Part shown: in pieces, positions 48,743 through 58,084 of the stretch
How positions within the stretch are numbered: position 1 is the stretch's first letter
Layout: each line of letters opens with the position of its first letter
Source of the DNA: Spirochaetaceae bacterium
GTDB taxonomy: Bacteria > Myxococcota_A > UBA9160 > UBA4427
Length of the DNA stretch: 64,000 bases
NCBI GenBank assembly: GCA_020632655.1
Contig: JACKFD010000008.1
Location: forward strand, 177,050-241,049
Direction of reading: 5' to 3'
The notes under the pieces: model-generated
The model's input: only the letters and a program-made list of their open reading frames with translations
The model's database searches: none
Told to the model about the DNA's origin: nothing
Position numbers and translations under genes: made by a program

Positions 48743-50911
48743 CTAGACGAAGCGCACGCCGCCGTCCTCGAGCGGCAGCGACCGGATGCGCTTGCCCGTG
48801 AGCGCGAAGACCGCGTTCGCGACGGCCGGTGCGACGAGCGGCGTTCCGACCTCGCCGATCCCGCCCGGCGTCTCCTCGCTCGTGATCCGCACGACCTCGA
48901 TCGGCGGCACCTCGCGCAGCCGCGGGATCGGGAAGTCGTCGAAGTTGCCCTGCTGCACGCGGCCGTGCTCGAGGGTGATCTTCGAACGCAGCGTCTGGAT
49001 CAGCCCGGTCACGGCGGCGCCTTCGATCTGCGCCTCGACCTGGTCGGGATGGATCGCGATGCCACAGTCGACGGCGAGGCAGAGCCGCTCGATGCGGAGG
49101 CCGTCGGCCCGGCTCGAAAGCTCGGCGATCGCGGCGACGTGGCTCCCGTAGCATTGCATCGAAGCGACGCCGAAGGCTCGACCCGACGAAGCACCGGCGC
49201 GGTAGCCCGAGGTCTCCGCCACGCGGCGCAGCACGGCGGCCTGGCGCGGCAGGTCGCCCAGCATCGCGAGCCGGAAGTCGACCGGATCGTGCCCGCCCGC
49301 ATGGGCCAGCTCGTCGACGAAGCACTCGATCGCGAAGGCGTTCTGCGCGTGCGAGACCGAGCGCCAGTAGCCGACCCGCAGCCCCACCTCGCGGATCACG
49401 GTCCGCAGGTCGAGGTTCGGGATCGCGTAGCTGAAGTCCGCCGTGCCCTCGGTCATGAAGGGATCGAGTCCCTCGTTCACGAAGACCGGGAAGGCCCGGG
49501 CCGTGACCGAGGGCGAGATCATCTTGTGCTCGAGCGCCGCGATGCGCCCCTCCGCGACCGAGCCCCGCAGCACGTGCAGACTCGGCGGTCGGTAGAAGTC
49601 GTGGGTGACGTCGTCTTCCCGGGACCAGATCAGCTTGACCGGCGTACCGGGCAAGGCCTTCGCGATCCGCACGGCCTGTCCCACGAAGTCGACGTCGAGG
49701 CGCCGACCGAAGCCGCCGCCGATCGGTTGGGCGTGGATGCGCACCCGCGACGGGTCGACGCCCGCCGCCTCCGCGGCGATCGCCTGGGCGCCCTGTGGAT
49801 ATTGCGTGCTGGCATAGACGTCGACGCCGTCCGCCGACACGACGGCCAGACAGTTCTGGGGCTCGAGCGTCATGTGCGCGAGCAGCTGCGTCGCATAGCG
49901 CGCCTCGAGCACGTCGCCGCTCGCGAGCACGGCGGCGGAATCCCCCGCCTGGCGCACGACGGCGCCGGGCTCGCCGGCCGCATGCTCGAGCTCGGCGCGG
50001 ATCCTGCCCGTATCGAGCTTCGCAGCGGGTCCCTCGTCCCAGCGCACAACGAGCAGATCGAGCGCCGCCTGCGCCTCGAAGAAGCGATCCGCGATGACCG
50101 CCACGCCCTCGCCGAGGTCGACCACGGCCCGCACGCCCGGCCGTCGTCGCACGAGCGACGCATCGTAGGAGACCACCCGCCCACCCAGCACGGGGCACGG
50201 CAGCAGCGCCGCGTGGACCATCCCCGGCAGGCTCACGTCGATCCCGTACTGCGTCCGTCCGCGCGCCTTGTCCGACCCATCGAGCCGATCGAGGGGCCGC
50301 CCGATCACCCGGAAGGCGCTCGAAGGCTTGAGCGCCACGTCCTCGGGCACGGGCTGCTCGGCCGCCGCGACGGCGAGCTCCGCATAACGCAGTCGCCCCT
50401 TCGAGGGATGGACGACCGTGCCCCCCTCGGCACGACATTCCGAAGCCGGCACGCTCCAGCGCGCCGCCGCCGCCGACACCAGCATCGAGCGCGCCGTGGC
50501 CCCCGCGCGTCGCAGGGGCTCCCAGGCATCCCGCACGCTCGTGCTGCCGCCGGTGATCTGGGCCCCGAGCAGGCTGTTCGTGTAGAGCTCGGGCGCCGCG
50601 GGCGCCTGCACGATCTCCATCTCGCGCGGATCGACCTCGAGCTCCTCGGCGACCAGCATCGCGAGGGCCGTGTGGACGTCCTGGCCCATCTCGTTGCGAT
50701 GGCAGCTGAATCGCACGCGGCCGTCGCGGCCGATCGCGACGAAGGCGTTCGGCTCGAACGGACCGACCGAGGAAGCACTCGCATCGAACGCCGACGCCGA
50801 GGGCGAGGCCGAGGGCGAGCGGCCGATCCGACATCCGACCAGCAGCCCCCCGCCCACCAGGCTCGAGACCTCGAGGAAGCGGCGACGCGTGAGCGGCATG
50901 ACGTCCTTCAT
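48743..50911 (-). CDS. Molybdopterin-binding aldehyde oxidase/xanthine dehydrogenase family subunit (IorB-like)
   Basis: 722 residues. The N-terminus MKDVMPLTRRRFLEVSSLVGGGLLVGC has a twin-arginine motif and a Cys that may be lipidated, so the enzyme acts outside the cytoplasm. Mo-site regions: GRTQYGIDVSLPGMVHAAL, LEPQNCLAVV, QPIGGGFGRRLDVDFV, EVGLRVGYWRSVSHAQNAF, GGIGEVGTPLVAPAVANAV (active-site Glu). The layout is that of isoquinoline 1-oxidoreductase beta-like enzymes with swapped domains. Start overlaps the iorA-type stop (ATGA). It hydroxylates an N-heterocycle or aldehyde; substrate not readable. No separate cytochrome subunit is adjacent. Confidence 0.9.
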   Translation of the reverse strand: MKDVMPLTRRRFLEVSSLVGGGLLVGCRIGRSPSASPSASAFDASASSVGPFEPNAFVAIGRDGRVRFSCHRNEMGQDVHTALAMLVAEELEVDPREMEIVQAPAAPELYTNSLLGAQITGGSTSVRDAWEPLRRAGATARSMLVSAAAARWSVPASECRAEGGTVVHPSKGRLRYAELAVAAAEQPVPEDVALKPSSAFRVIGRPLDRLDGSDKARGRTQYGIDVSLPGMVHAALLPCPVLGGRVVSYDASLVRRRPGVRAVVDLGEGVAVIADRFFEAQAALDLLVVRWDEGPAAKLDTGRIRAELEHAAGEPGAVVRQAGDSAAVLASGDVLEARYATQLLAHMTLEPQNCLAVVSADGVDVYASTQYPQGAQAIAAEAAGVDPSRVRIHAQPIGGGFGRRLDVDFVGQAVRIAKALPGTPVKLIWSREDDVTHDFYRPPSLHVLRGSVAEGRIAALEHKMISPSVTARAFPVFVNEGLDPFMTEGTADFSYAIPNLDLRTVIREVGLRVGYWRSVSHAQNAFAIECFVDELAHAGGHDPVDFRLAMLGDLPRQAAVLRRVAETSGYRAGASSGRAFGVASMQCYGSHVAAIAELSSRADGLRIERLCLAVDCGIAIHPDQVEAQIEGAAVTGLIQTLRSKITLEHGRVQQGNFDDFPIPRLREVPPIEVVRITSEETPGGIGEVGTPLVAPAVANAVFALTGKRIRSLPLEDGGVRFV

Positions 50912-51372
50912 GACCGATCCTCCAACGCGCGGGCGGCATCCGCGATCGCGCGTCGCACGCGGCCGTAGGTCCCGCAGCGGCATAGATGGCCCGACATCGC
51001 CCGCTCGACGGCGGCGGCGTCCGGCGTCGGATCCGCGACGAGCAGCGCCGTCGCCGCCATCACCTGACCCGACTGGCAGTAGCCGCATTGCGGGACCTGA
51101 TTTCGATCCCAGGCCGCCTGCACGGCCTCGGCGACCCGGCCCTCGAGGCCCTCGATCGTCGTCACGCGCCGGCCGGCGAGCCCCGCGATCGGCATCTGAC
51201 AGGAGCGCGCCGGCTCGCCGTCGACGTAGACGGTGCACGCGCCACAGAGGGAGCGCCCGCAGCCGTATTTCGTCCCCGTCAGGCCGAGCTGATCGCGCAG
51301 CACCCAGAGCAGCGGCGTCTCGCCGGGCGCGTCGACCTCGACGCGCCGACCGTTGAGCTCGAACTTCGTCAT
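50908..51372 (-). CDS. [2Fe-2S] subunit of molybdenum hydroxylase (IorA-like)
   Basis: 154 residues. Plant-type cluster motif CGRSLCGACTVYVDGE and the second cluster domain QCGYCQSGQ with CRCGTY, as in all xanthine-oxidase-family small subunits. Start at 51372 has GGGGAG upstream. No signal peptide, so it would be exported together with the Tat-bearing large subunit by hitch-hiking. It passes electrons from the Mo centre to an acceptor outside the window. Divergent from the ParA-like gene with 137 bp between them. Confidence 0.93.
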   Translation of the reverse strand: MTKFELNGRRVEVDAPGETPLLWVLRDQLGLTGTKYGCGRSLCGACTVYVDGEPARSCQMPIAGLAGRRVTTIEGLEGRVAEAVQAAWDRNQVPQCGYCQSGQVMAATALLVADPTPDAAAVERAMSGHLCRCGTYGRVRRAIADAARALEDRS

Positions 51373-51509
51373 GCGGCTCCCCTCCCGAGGCGAGCCGGCA
51401 TGATAACGCCGCACCCGAACGCGAAAAGGCGGCGTATCGAAGGAAAGACGGCCGAGGCCCGGGAGCGCTTTACAAGCGCAGGCGTCGGCCACAGAATGAC
51501 GAGTCGATC

Positions 51510-52538
51510 ATGAGCAGGATCTTCGACGCCATCCGCAGGGCCGAGCAGCAGCGTCAGGACGCGCTCGCGGAGCCGGTCCGGACGGACCCGGCCTGGGACG
51601 AGCGGCGTTTCCGGGTCGTCGGCGTGACGAGCAACAAGGGCGGCGTCGGCAAGACGACCCTGGCCACGAACCTCGCGATCTACGCCCGCGCGCTCCACGA
51701 GGCGATGCCCGTGCTCGCGCTGGGACTGGACGACCAGACGACGCTCGATCGCACCTTCGCGCTCGATCCGAGCGGCGCAGGCCTGCGTGCGCGGTCGAAG
51801 GGCCGCGGCGACGCGGCGGCCGTCCCCGGCGCGACGGCGAACGGACACGGCGATGACCTCGCGCGGGCCTTCGACGCGGGCGACCTGCGTTCCGTCGTCC
51901 GGCTGGGCCAGTACGGCGTCGAGTGGGTGCCTTCCACCCGCGACCTCGGCCCGATCAAGCAGCGACCCGACGTGTCGGGCGACCTCCGTCGGCTGCTCCG
52001 CTCGGCGGACCGCGAGGGCCTCGTCGTCCTCGACACGAAGAGCGACTTCGAATCCCTCACACGGGCGGCGATCGACGCCAGCGACCTCGTGCTCGTGGTC
52101 ATCAAGGACCAGGCCTCCCTGATCGAGGCCGAGCGGGTCTTCGATCACCTCGCGGCGCGGGGCCGACCCGCCGAGACCGCACGCCTCGTCCTCTCCCTCG
52201 TGGACCTGCGCGTGAAGTACCAGGACGGCGCCGAGGCGGACGTGTTGGCCCACCTGGTGGGCGAGATCCGGCGCGCGGGCCATCCCCTGCTGGGCACCTT
52301 CGTCTCGCGCTCGCCCAAGGTCGAGGCGCTGCACACCCAGCCGGGCGGTCGCGCGCTCTCGATCCTGCACGGCGCCACCGGCTCGATCGTGCACGGCCAG
52401 ATGCGCAGCCTGTGCGAGGAGGTGCTCGAGCTCGTCGGCCTCCCCTTCGCAGCCTCCCCGGCCCCATGCCGGGACACCGCTCCCGTCCAGGCCTCGACAC
52501 CCACGATCCCTGGACCGACGCGTCGATCGCGCCTATAA
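51510..52538 (+). CDS. ParA/MinD-like P-loop ATPase
   Basis: 342 residues. Opens MSRIFDAIRRAEQQ, as do many CpsD/ExoP-type BY-kinase and ParA-like proteins, then the deviant Walker A NKGGVGKTT (42-50, signature Lys 43). A loop near ALGLDDQTTLDR replaces the usual DxD switch with LDDQ. Walker B-like LVVLDTKSDFES and SLVDLRVKYQDG follow. A poorly conserved Pro/Ser tail ends the protein. No parB or cell-division gene is adjacent, so it is an orphan; roles in placing a surface or polysaccharide machine are possible. Confidence 0.8.
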   Translation: MSRIFDAIRRAEQQRQDALAEPVRTDPAWDERRFRVVGVTSNKGGVGKTTLATNLAIYARALHEAMPVLALGLDDQTTLDRTFALDPSGAGLRARSKGRGDAAAVPGATANGHGDDLARAFDAGDLRSVVRLGQYGVEWVPSTRDLGPIKQRPDVSGDLRRLLRSADREGLVVLDTKSDFESLTRAAIDASDLVLVVIKDQASLIEAERVFDHLAARGRPAETARLVLSLVDLRVKYQDGAEADVLAHLVGEIRRAGHPLLGTFVSRSPKVEALHTQPGGRALSILHGATGSIVHGQMRSLCEEVLELVGLPFAASPAPCRDTAPVQASTPTIPGPTRRSRL

Positions 52539-52588
52539 CCCGCCCACGCAACGGGCCGCCCCACGCGGACGGCCATCGGAGGAACCCC

Positions 52589-53185
52589 ATGTCTCTCGTC
52601 CAGCAGCCCGCCCCCGACTTCAAGGCCCCCGCCGTCATGCCCGACGGCAAGACGAAGGATCTCTCGCTCTCGTCCTTCAAGGGCAAGAAGTACGTGGTGC
52701 TCTTCTTCTACCCCTTCGACTTCACCTTCGTCTGCCCGACGGAGATCCTCGCCTTCTCGAACCACATCGCGGACTTCGAGGCGCGCGGCGTGCAGGTGAT
52801 CGGCTGCTCGATCGACTCCGCCCACGTCCATCGCGCCTGGCGCGACACGCCCGTCGACCAGGGCGGCATCGGCGCGATCAAGTACCCGCTCGTCGCCGAC
52901 GTGAACAAGGACATCGCCCGCTCCTACGGCGTGCTGCTCGAGGGCGGCATGGCGCTCCGCGGCACCTTCCTGATCGACAAGAAGGGCGTCGTGCGCCAGG
53001 AGACGATCAACGACCTCCCGCTCGGCCGCTCGATCGAGGAGCAGCTGCGCCTGGTCGACGCGCTCCAGTACACGGAGGAGCACGGCGAGGTCTGCCCCGC
53101 CGGCTGGAACAAGGGCAAGGCCGGGATGAAGGCCGATCCGAAGGGCGTCGCCGACTTCCTCAAGAAGAACGCGGCGAAGCTCTGA
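52589..53185 (+). CDS. Typical 2-Cys peroxiredoxin (AhpC/Prx1 type)
   Basis: 198 residues. Start ATG 52589 with GGAGGA upstream. Peroxidatic Cys 49 in DFTFVCPTE, Arg in the LPLGRS region, resolving Cys 169 in GEVCPAGW. The GG(L/I)G motif (DQGGIG, 92-95) is present but the C-terminal YF motif is not (ends DFLKKNAAKL), so it is probably resistant to over-oxidation. Reduces peroxides with thioredoxin-type donors. Lies just upstream of a BolA gene, which fits an oxidative-stress/iron-sulfur theme. Confidence 0.95.
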   Translation: MSLVQQPAPDFKAPAVMPDGKTKDLSLSSFKGKKYVVLFFYPFDFTFVCPTEILAFSNHIADFEARGVQVIGCSIDSAHVHRAWRDTPVDQGGIGAIKYPLVADVNKDIARSYGVLLEGGMALRGTFLIDKKGVVRQETINDLPLGRSIEEQLRLVDALQYTEEHGEVCPAGWNKGKAGMKADPKGVADFLKKNAAKL

Positions 53186-53261
53186 TCCCCGCGACCCGCT
53201 CGGGTGGAGGCGGTCGGCCGGCGCCGATCGCCTCCACCCCGATCGCCGGCGGAGCCGCCCC

Positions 53262-53567
53262 ATGTCCATGCGAGAGGCCCTCGAAGCGAGGCTGCGCGAC
53301 GCGCTCGATGCGACCCACGTCGAGGTGATCGACGAGTCGCATCTCCATGCGGGCCACGCCGGAGCCCGCGACGGCGGCGGCCACTACCGCGCCGTGATCG
53401 TGAGCGAACGCTTCGCCGGGCTGGGCCGCGTCAAGGCCCAGCAGCTCGTCTTCGGCGTGGTGCGCGACTGGATGGGCCGCGAGATCCATGCACTCAGCAT
53501 GAAGACCTTCGTGCCCGACGAGTGGGCGGGCAGCGCGCCGAGCGGAGCGGACGACGCCACGCGCTAG
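53262..53567 (+). CDS. bolA: BolA-family protein
   Basis: 101 residues. MREALEARLRDALDATHVEVIDESHLHAGH, GGHYRAVIVSERFAGLGRVKAQQLVFGVV and IHALSMKTFVP match the single BolA domain, including the conserved His residues that ligate a shared [2Fe-2S] cluster with monothiol glutaredoxins. Usually acts in Fe-S transfer or iron sensing. It lies 76 bp after the peroxiredoxin gene, probably in the same transcript. Confidence 0.94.
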   Translation: MSMREALEARLRDALDATHVEVIDESHLHAGHAGARDGGGHYRAVIVSERFAGLGRVKAQQLVFGVVRDWMGREIHALSMKTFVPDEWAGSAPSGADDATR

Positions 53568-53614
53568 GCGCGCTGCGATCGCATCCGACGGTTTCAGACA
53601 GAGAGCCGACCGCC

Positions 53615-55048
53615 ATGCCGACCGCAGCGCCCGACGAGACGGCTTCGGCCTTCGACCGCGACGCGCACAGGGTGCTGCGCTACGGCGCGCCCTGCTTCGC
53701 CCTCCTGATGTCGATCGAGGCGCTCTCCCATCTGATCACGGGCTCCAGCGGCACGGATCCGCGGGTGCTCGTCCCGGGCCTGTCGGCCCCGATCGTCGCC
53801 GCCGTCGGCCTCGCGGCCTGGCGTTCCGAAGCAGCGGGCCCCCACCCTCTCGACGCCTGGCTGCTGGTGCCGTGGGCCCTCTCGCTCTCGAGCATCGGCA
53901 TCCACCTCCCCGCTCAGCCCGTCCTCTGTCTGATCTTCGCCTCGATGGCGGCGCTCACCTGCGCGGCCCTCTACCTGTCGCGCCGTGCGTTGGCAGTGTC
54001 GCTGCCGATCACGCTGATCGTGCAGATCGGGTCGGCGTGGCTCTCGATCCCGGAGCTCGGGCGCGGCGTGCTCCTCGTACCCGTCTTCACGTTGCCGATC
54101 GCCCTGATGACCCACCTGGCGCGACGCCGCGCCCTGCTGGCCGCCGAGCATCGGCGACGCCTCGAGCTCGAGGTCCAATCCCAGAAGGCCCGGATCGAGC
54201 GGCTCGAGCAGGAGCGCGAGCGCCTCCGACTCGAGGCGGAGATGCGAAGGCAGGCGGACGAGCTCGACGAGAGTCGACGGATCGTCCGGGCGCAGGGACG
54301 ACTGGCTTCGATCGGCAGCCACGCGGCGGGCATGGTCCATCAGATCAGCAATCCCGTCGGTGCGATCCTGACCTCGGCGGACTTCGCGATCCTCGTGGGC
54401 GACGAACGGGATGGCGAGCAGATCCGCAAGGAGAGCCTCGAGCACATCCGCGCGCACGCGGAGCGATGTCGCCGGATCGTGCGCGGGCTGCTCACCTTCT
54501 CCCGCGCCCACGACGGCGAGCGCGAGCGCGTGGACCTCACCGTCCTGATCGAGCGCGCGGCGGCAGCCACCGCGCACTACGCGAAGGCGCGGGGCGCACG
54601 GGTCGAGCTCAGCCTCGACGGGGTGCCCGGAGGCTGGCCCGTGCGGGCGCGGGCGATCGGGATCGAAGAGGTCTTCGTCAACCTGCTCTGCAACGCGATC
54701 GAGTCCCGCTCCGAAGACACCCGGGTGCGCGTCGCCGCACGGAGCGAGCCGCAGCACGTCTCGGTATTCGTCGAGGACGACGGGGCGGGCGTCGCCCCCG
54801 CGGATGCCGACCGGATCTTCGAGCCCTTCTTCACGACCCGCATCGCGAGCGGGGGAACCGGACTCGGTCTCGCCGTGGCCCGGGACATCGTGCGCGAGCA
54901 CGGCGGCGAGATCTCGCTCGAGCTGCCCCCCGGCCCGGAGGACGCCGGACGGCGACTCCCCGGTGCCTGCTTCCGGGTCCGGCTGCCCCTCGACGACGTC
55001 GACCCGGACGCGGGCGTGCCTCAGGCCGGATCGTCCGCGCGCCCGTAG
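53615..55048 (+). CDS. Membrane-bound sensor histidine kinase
   Basis: 477 residues. Five to six membrane helices (about 20-165), a coiled coil (about 175-230: RLELEVQSQKARIERLEQER) and a HisKA domain with phospho-acceptor H242 (GMVHQISNPVGAI). The HATPase domain has N box EVFVNLLCNAIESR, G1 EDDGAGV, F box IFEPFFTT and G2 GGTGLGLAVARD. No periplasmic sensor domain, so the signal is probably read in the membrane. No response regulator is adjacent. The 3' end overlaps the opposing aldolase gene by 28 bp. Confidence 0.9.
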   Translation: MPTAAPDETASAFDRDAHRVLRYGAPCFALLMSIEALSHLITGSSGTDPRVLVPGLSAPIVAAVGLAAWRSEAAGPHPLDAWLLVPWALSLSSIGIHLPAQPVLCLIFASMAALTCAALYLSRRALAVSLPITLIVQIGSAWLSIPELGRGVLLVPVFTLPIALMTHLARRRALLAAEHRRRLELEVQSQKARIERLEQERERLRLEAEMRRQADELDESRRIVRAQGRLASIGSHAAGMVHQISNPVGAILTSADFAILVGDERDGEQIRKESLEHIRAHAERCRRIVRGLLTFSRAHDGERERVDLTVLIERAAAATAHYAKARGARVELSLDGVPGGWPVRARAIGIEEVFVNLLCNAIESRSEDTRVRVAARSEPQHVSVFVEDDGAGVAPADADRIFEPFFTTRIASGGTGLGLAVARDIVREHGGEISLELPPGPEDAGRRLPGACFRVRLPLDDVDPDAGVPQAGSSARP

Positions 55049-55674
55049 CCCGCCGCGAAGCGATCCGCGACGCGACGCATCTCCGCCTCCTCGAGCAGCC
55101 GGGGCCCACCGATCGCAAGCGCGCCCCAATGCGTCTCGGCCAGCCGCTCGACCAGCTCCGCCGTCGCCAGCGCCGCCGCCAGGTCCCGCCCGACCGCGAT
55201 CTGACCGTGGTTCGCCAGCAGGCACGCATCGCCCGCGCCCAACGTCCCGACGACGGCATCCGAGAGCGCCTCCGTGCCGAAGGTCGCGTAGGGCGCGAGC
55301 GGGATCCGCGAGGCGCCGGTCGCGACGACCATGTAGTGGAGCGCGGGAATCTCGTGATGGGCGCAGGCGAGGACCGTCGCGAAGCGCGAGTGGCAATGGA
55401 CGACGGCGCCGACGTCGGACCGACGTCGATAGAGCGCGGCGTGCATCGCCCACTCGCTCGAGGGCTTGCCCGCGGACAGCACTCGACCGTCGAGCGCGAC
55501 GCGGACGAGGCGCTCGGGCGCGAGCCTCGTGGGCTCGACGCCCGAGGGCGTGATCAGCATGCCCTCGTCGAGGCGGATCGAGACGTTGCCCGAGGCAGCG
55601 AGGTTGAGACCCTGCTCCTCGAGGTGGCGGGCGACGCGGACGATCTCCTGCGCCGACTCGTGCGTGTCCTGCAT
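55021..55674 (-). CDS. Class II aldolase/adducin-family protein (L-fuculose-phosphate-aldolase-like)
   Basis: 217 residues. Start ATG 55674 (MQDTHESAQEIVRVARHLEE). GLNLAASGNVSIRL substrate loop, TPSGVEPTRL, SSEWAMHAALYRRRSDVGAVVHCHSRFAT (catalytic Glu in SSEW-type loop, zinc ligands in HCH) and ANHGQIAVG (third zinc ligand His). Retro-aldol cleavage of a sugar or ketose phosphate, or a related decarboxylation. Tail-to-tail overlap with the histidine kinase gene. Confidence 0.92.
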   Translation of the reverse strand: MQDTHESAQEIVRVARHLEEQGLNLAASGNVSIRLDEGMLITPSGVEPTRLAPERLVRVALDGRVLSAGKPSSEWAMHAALYRRRSDVGAVVHCHSRFATVLACAHHEIPALHYMVVATGASRIPLAPYATFGTEALSDAVVGTLGAGDACLLANHGQIAVGRDLAAALATAELVERLAETHWGALAIGGPRLLEEAEMRRVADRFAAGYGRADDPA

Positions 55675-55718
55675 GACGACTCCCGGCCTGCGAGCGTAGT
55701 TCGCGCGCCGCGGGCTCG

Positions 55719-56717
55719 TCAGTAGACGGGAACGAGGAAGCGCGCCCGCTCCCGCCGCGCGCCTTCCGGGCCGGTCAGGATCGTGAGCTCCCAATGCCAG
55801 GAGGGCCGGTCGCCGAGACGCGTGCCGAGACACGCGTCGTCGGGCAGGTCGAAGACGAGCTCCACGCCGTGCCCGGATCGCAAAGCGGCTTCCGGCAGGC
55901 GCTGCTCGAGCCGGCAATGCTCGAGACCGACCTTGCTCACCTGCGTCGTCGGCCCGTCGCCGCCCGGCCCGTTCGCCCCCCGGCGCGCCTCGCAGGTCTC
56001 CTCGACGCAGCGCAGCACGGCGACGACGTCCTGCGCACGCGACCAGGCAGCGTGGGGCTCGAGGCGGAGCGTCGCGCGCTCGCCCAGTCGGAACGGGAAT
56101 CGACCGAAGCGCACGTGCGCGGCGCCGCGTACGAAGCGGTACGCGAGGCGATGCACGACGGTCAGGAAGGAGATCGCGACGAGCAGGTCGAAGAGGCCGA
56201 GCACGAAGGTCGGCAGGAGCGCGTCGCGGGGTCCCTCCTCGCCGAGGAAGACGAGATGCAGCGGCACGAGGATCGCGACCGCCAGCCCGAGTCCGAGCGC
56301 GCCCGACACGGCCTGCCGCAGCGAGAGATCCGCAGCCCCATCGACGTGCCAGGCGTGATCCCAGAGCCAGGGCTCGTCGGGTCGGCTCGCCCGGGCGCGT
56401 CGGCGGCGCGCCTCGCCCCGGCGATCGACGAGCCCCTGTCCGATCAGGTAGAGGCCCGGCATGCCGAAGATCCCACCCACGACGGTCATGAAGACGGCGG
56501 GCGACACGTTCGGGCGTTCGACGCCGGCCGGGAGATCGCCGAAGGCGACCCAGGCGGCGCCGACGCAGAGCGAGACGAGGAAGAGTCCGATGCCGAGCGC
56601 CGTCCCACCGCGGATCGTCGAGGAGACGAGGGGCTCGTAGCCCGGGATGCGTCGCGCGTCGCGGCACGCGGGCCCTGCACCCGGCGCCCCGACGGCACTC
56701 CCGATCGCGGTGGACAT
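55719..56717 (-). CDS. Four-helix membrane protein of unknown function
   Basis: 332 residues. Start at 56717 with AGGAGG upstream. Two helix pairs (about 43-63 with 78-103; about 136-160 with 169-190) are followed by a long soluble C-terminal domain of strands (HVRFGRFPFRLGERATLRLEPHAAWSR, VELVFDLPDDACLGTRLGDRPSWHWELTI). This topology resembles other uncharacterised membrane proteins with a beta-sandwich tail; I do not recognise a named family. 44 bp upstream of the aldolase gene on the same strand. Confidence 0.75.
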   Translation of the reverse strand: MSTAIGSAVGAPGAGPACRDARRIPGYEPLVSSTIRGGTALGIGLFLVSLCVGAAWVAFGDLPAGVERPNVSPAVFMTVVGGIFGMPGLYLIGQGLVDRRGEARRRRARASRPDEPWLWDHAWHVDGAADLSLRQAVSGALGLGLAVAILVPLHLVFLGEEGPRDALLPTFVLGLFDLLVAISFLTVVHRLAYRFVRGAAHVRFGRFPFRLGERATLRLEPHAAWSRAQDVVAVLRCVEETCEARRGANGPGGDGPTTQVSKVGLEHCRLEQRLPEAALRSGHGVELVFDLPDDACLGTRLGDRPSWHWELTILTGPEGARRERARFLVPVY

Positions 56718-56853
56718 GCCGATCCTCCTGCGCCGCGCGTCGCGGCGTCCGGAGCGCATATCGACCCTTCCACCCCTCCCGTTGAGTGCTGCGAGGCGGC
56801 AAGGGCGGCACGCGGCGACGAAGCCCGCCGGCGCCGCCCGAGCGCTTCGGCCG

Positions 56854-58029
56854 CTAGCCCCGCAGCCCGAAGTGATCGAGGTACTCGCCGAAGGCCTCGT
56901 GCACCGCCGCCGGATCGACGCCGTACTCCTCGGGCGTGTACTCGTGCTTGCCGTACTTGCCCTTCGGATGGTCGTCGATGAAGGCACGCAGGCGCTTCGC
57001 CGCCCCGTCGCTCATCGGCAGGCCCAGCGCCTCGTAGATCGCCTGGACCTCGCGGTACTGATCCTTCACGAAGTCCGTGAAGCGCATGTCGTAGAACACG
57101 GCGTCGGGATGGTCGCCCGACTCGCGGACGTGGAGCGCGTGGTGCGCTGCGCGGGCGAGGCGCCCCGTCCAGTCGGCCGCGATCTCCTTGCGATCGGCGT
57201 GATCCGTACCCATCGTGCGCACGAGGTGGGTGAGGCTCGCGTAGGAGGTGACGGAGTCGACGGGATCGCGATGGGTGAAGACGATGCGCGCGTCGGGATA
57301 GGTCGCGAGCAGATGCTCGAGGCTCCACATGTGCGCGCCGGTCTTGAGGACCCATCGGTCGAGGGCATGTCTCGACTGGAGGTGCTGGAGCTGCTTGCGA
57401 TGGAAGTCGTAGACCGGGGCGAAGTCGGCCTCGTGGTCGACCCAGTCCTGGTAGGTGGGCACCCGGAACTGATTGTGGAAGAGGACCGTGATCATGGTCT
57501 CTCCCATCATCGTCACGCATTCCTGCGTCAGCTGCGCCCCCATCGGATGCATCGCCTTGAAGCCCGGGATCTGGTCGAAGACGTCGGGGAAGGTCGCCGC
57601 GCAGGCCTGGATCCGCGGATCCGTCTCGAAGGTCGCGGCCGTAGGCGGCGGCGACGGGAACATCGTCTCCCAGGTGAGAGGCGCGCGATTCGAGGGATCC
57701 TGGGCGAGGATGTCGTGCAGGATCGTCGTGCCCGTGCGCGGCATGCCGACGATGAAGACGGGCTTCTCGATCTCCTGCCTCGCGATCTCGGGGTAGAGGC
57801 CGCGATCCCGTACGTACTGCAGTCGGTTCACGGTATGGAGCAGGATTCGCTCCCGGGCGATCAGCCGACCGTTCGCGTTCAGCTGCGCGTCCTGCTCGAG
57901 GGAGTCGACGAAGCGGCGCATCGGCTCGACGTAGGGGCCGGGACCGAGGTCCGTGAGCCCGCCCGTCCGACGTGCGGCCTCCTCGAGCAGCGCCTCCGGC
58001 TGCAGATCGACGAGGGCAGTGGTCATCAC
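56854..58029 (-). CDS. Sulfotransferase family protein
   Basis: 391 residues. PAPS-binding 5'-PSB loop VFIVGMPRTGTTILHDIL, 3'-PB region ARIVFTHRDPVDSVTSYASL and a C-terminal KGKYGKHEYTPEEYGVD typical of the Sulfotransfer_3 branch that is common in myxobacterial and other environmental genomes. Transfers sulfate from PAPS to a hydroxyl, possibly of a lipid or sterol. Same strand as and 55 bp downstream of the Old Yellow Enzyme-type gene. Confidence 0.93.
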   Translation of the reverse strand: MMTTALVDLQPEALLEEAARRTGGLTDLGPGPYVEPMRRFVDSLEQDAQLNANGRLIARERILLHTVNRLQYVRDRGLYPEIARQEIEKPVFIVGMPRTGTTILHDILAQDPSNRAPLTWETMFPSPPPTAATFETDPRIQACAATFPDVFDQIPGFKAMHPMGAQLTQECVTMMGETMITVLFHNQFRVPTYQDWVDHEADFAPVYDFHRKQLQHLQSRHALDRWVLKTGAHMWSLEHLLATYPDARIVFTHRDPVDSVTSYASLTHLVRTMGTDHADRKEIAADWTGRLARAAHHALHVRESGDHPDAVFYDMRFTDFVKDQYREVQAIYEALGLPMSDGAAKRLRAFIDDHPKGKYGKHEYTPEEYGVDPAAVHEAFGEYLDHFGLRG

Positions 58030-58084
58030 GATTCCTTTCCCGGCGCAGCCATCGGGCCTTCGCCGTCCTTCGGGTCGAGGCGGC

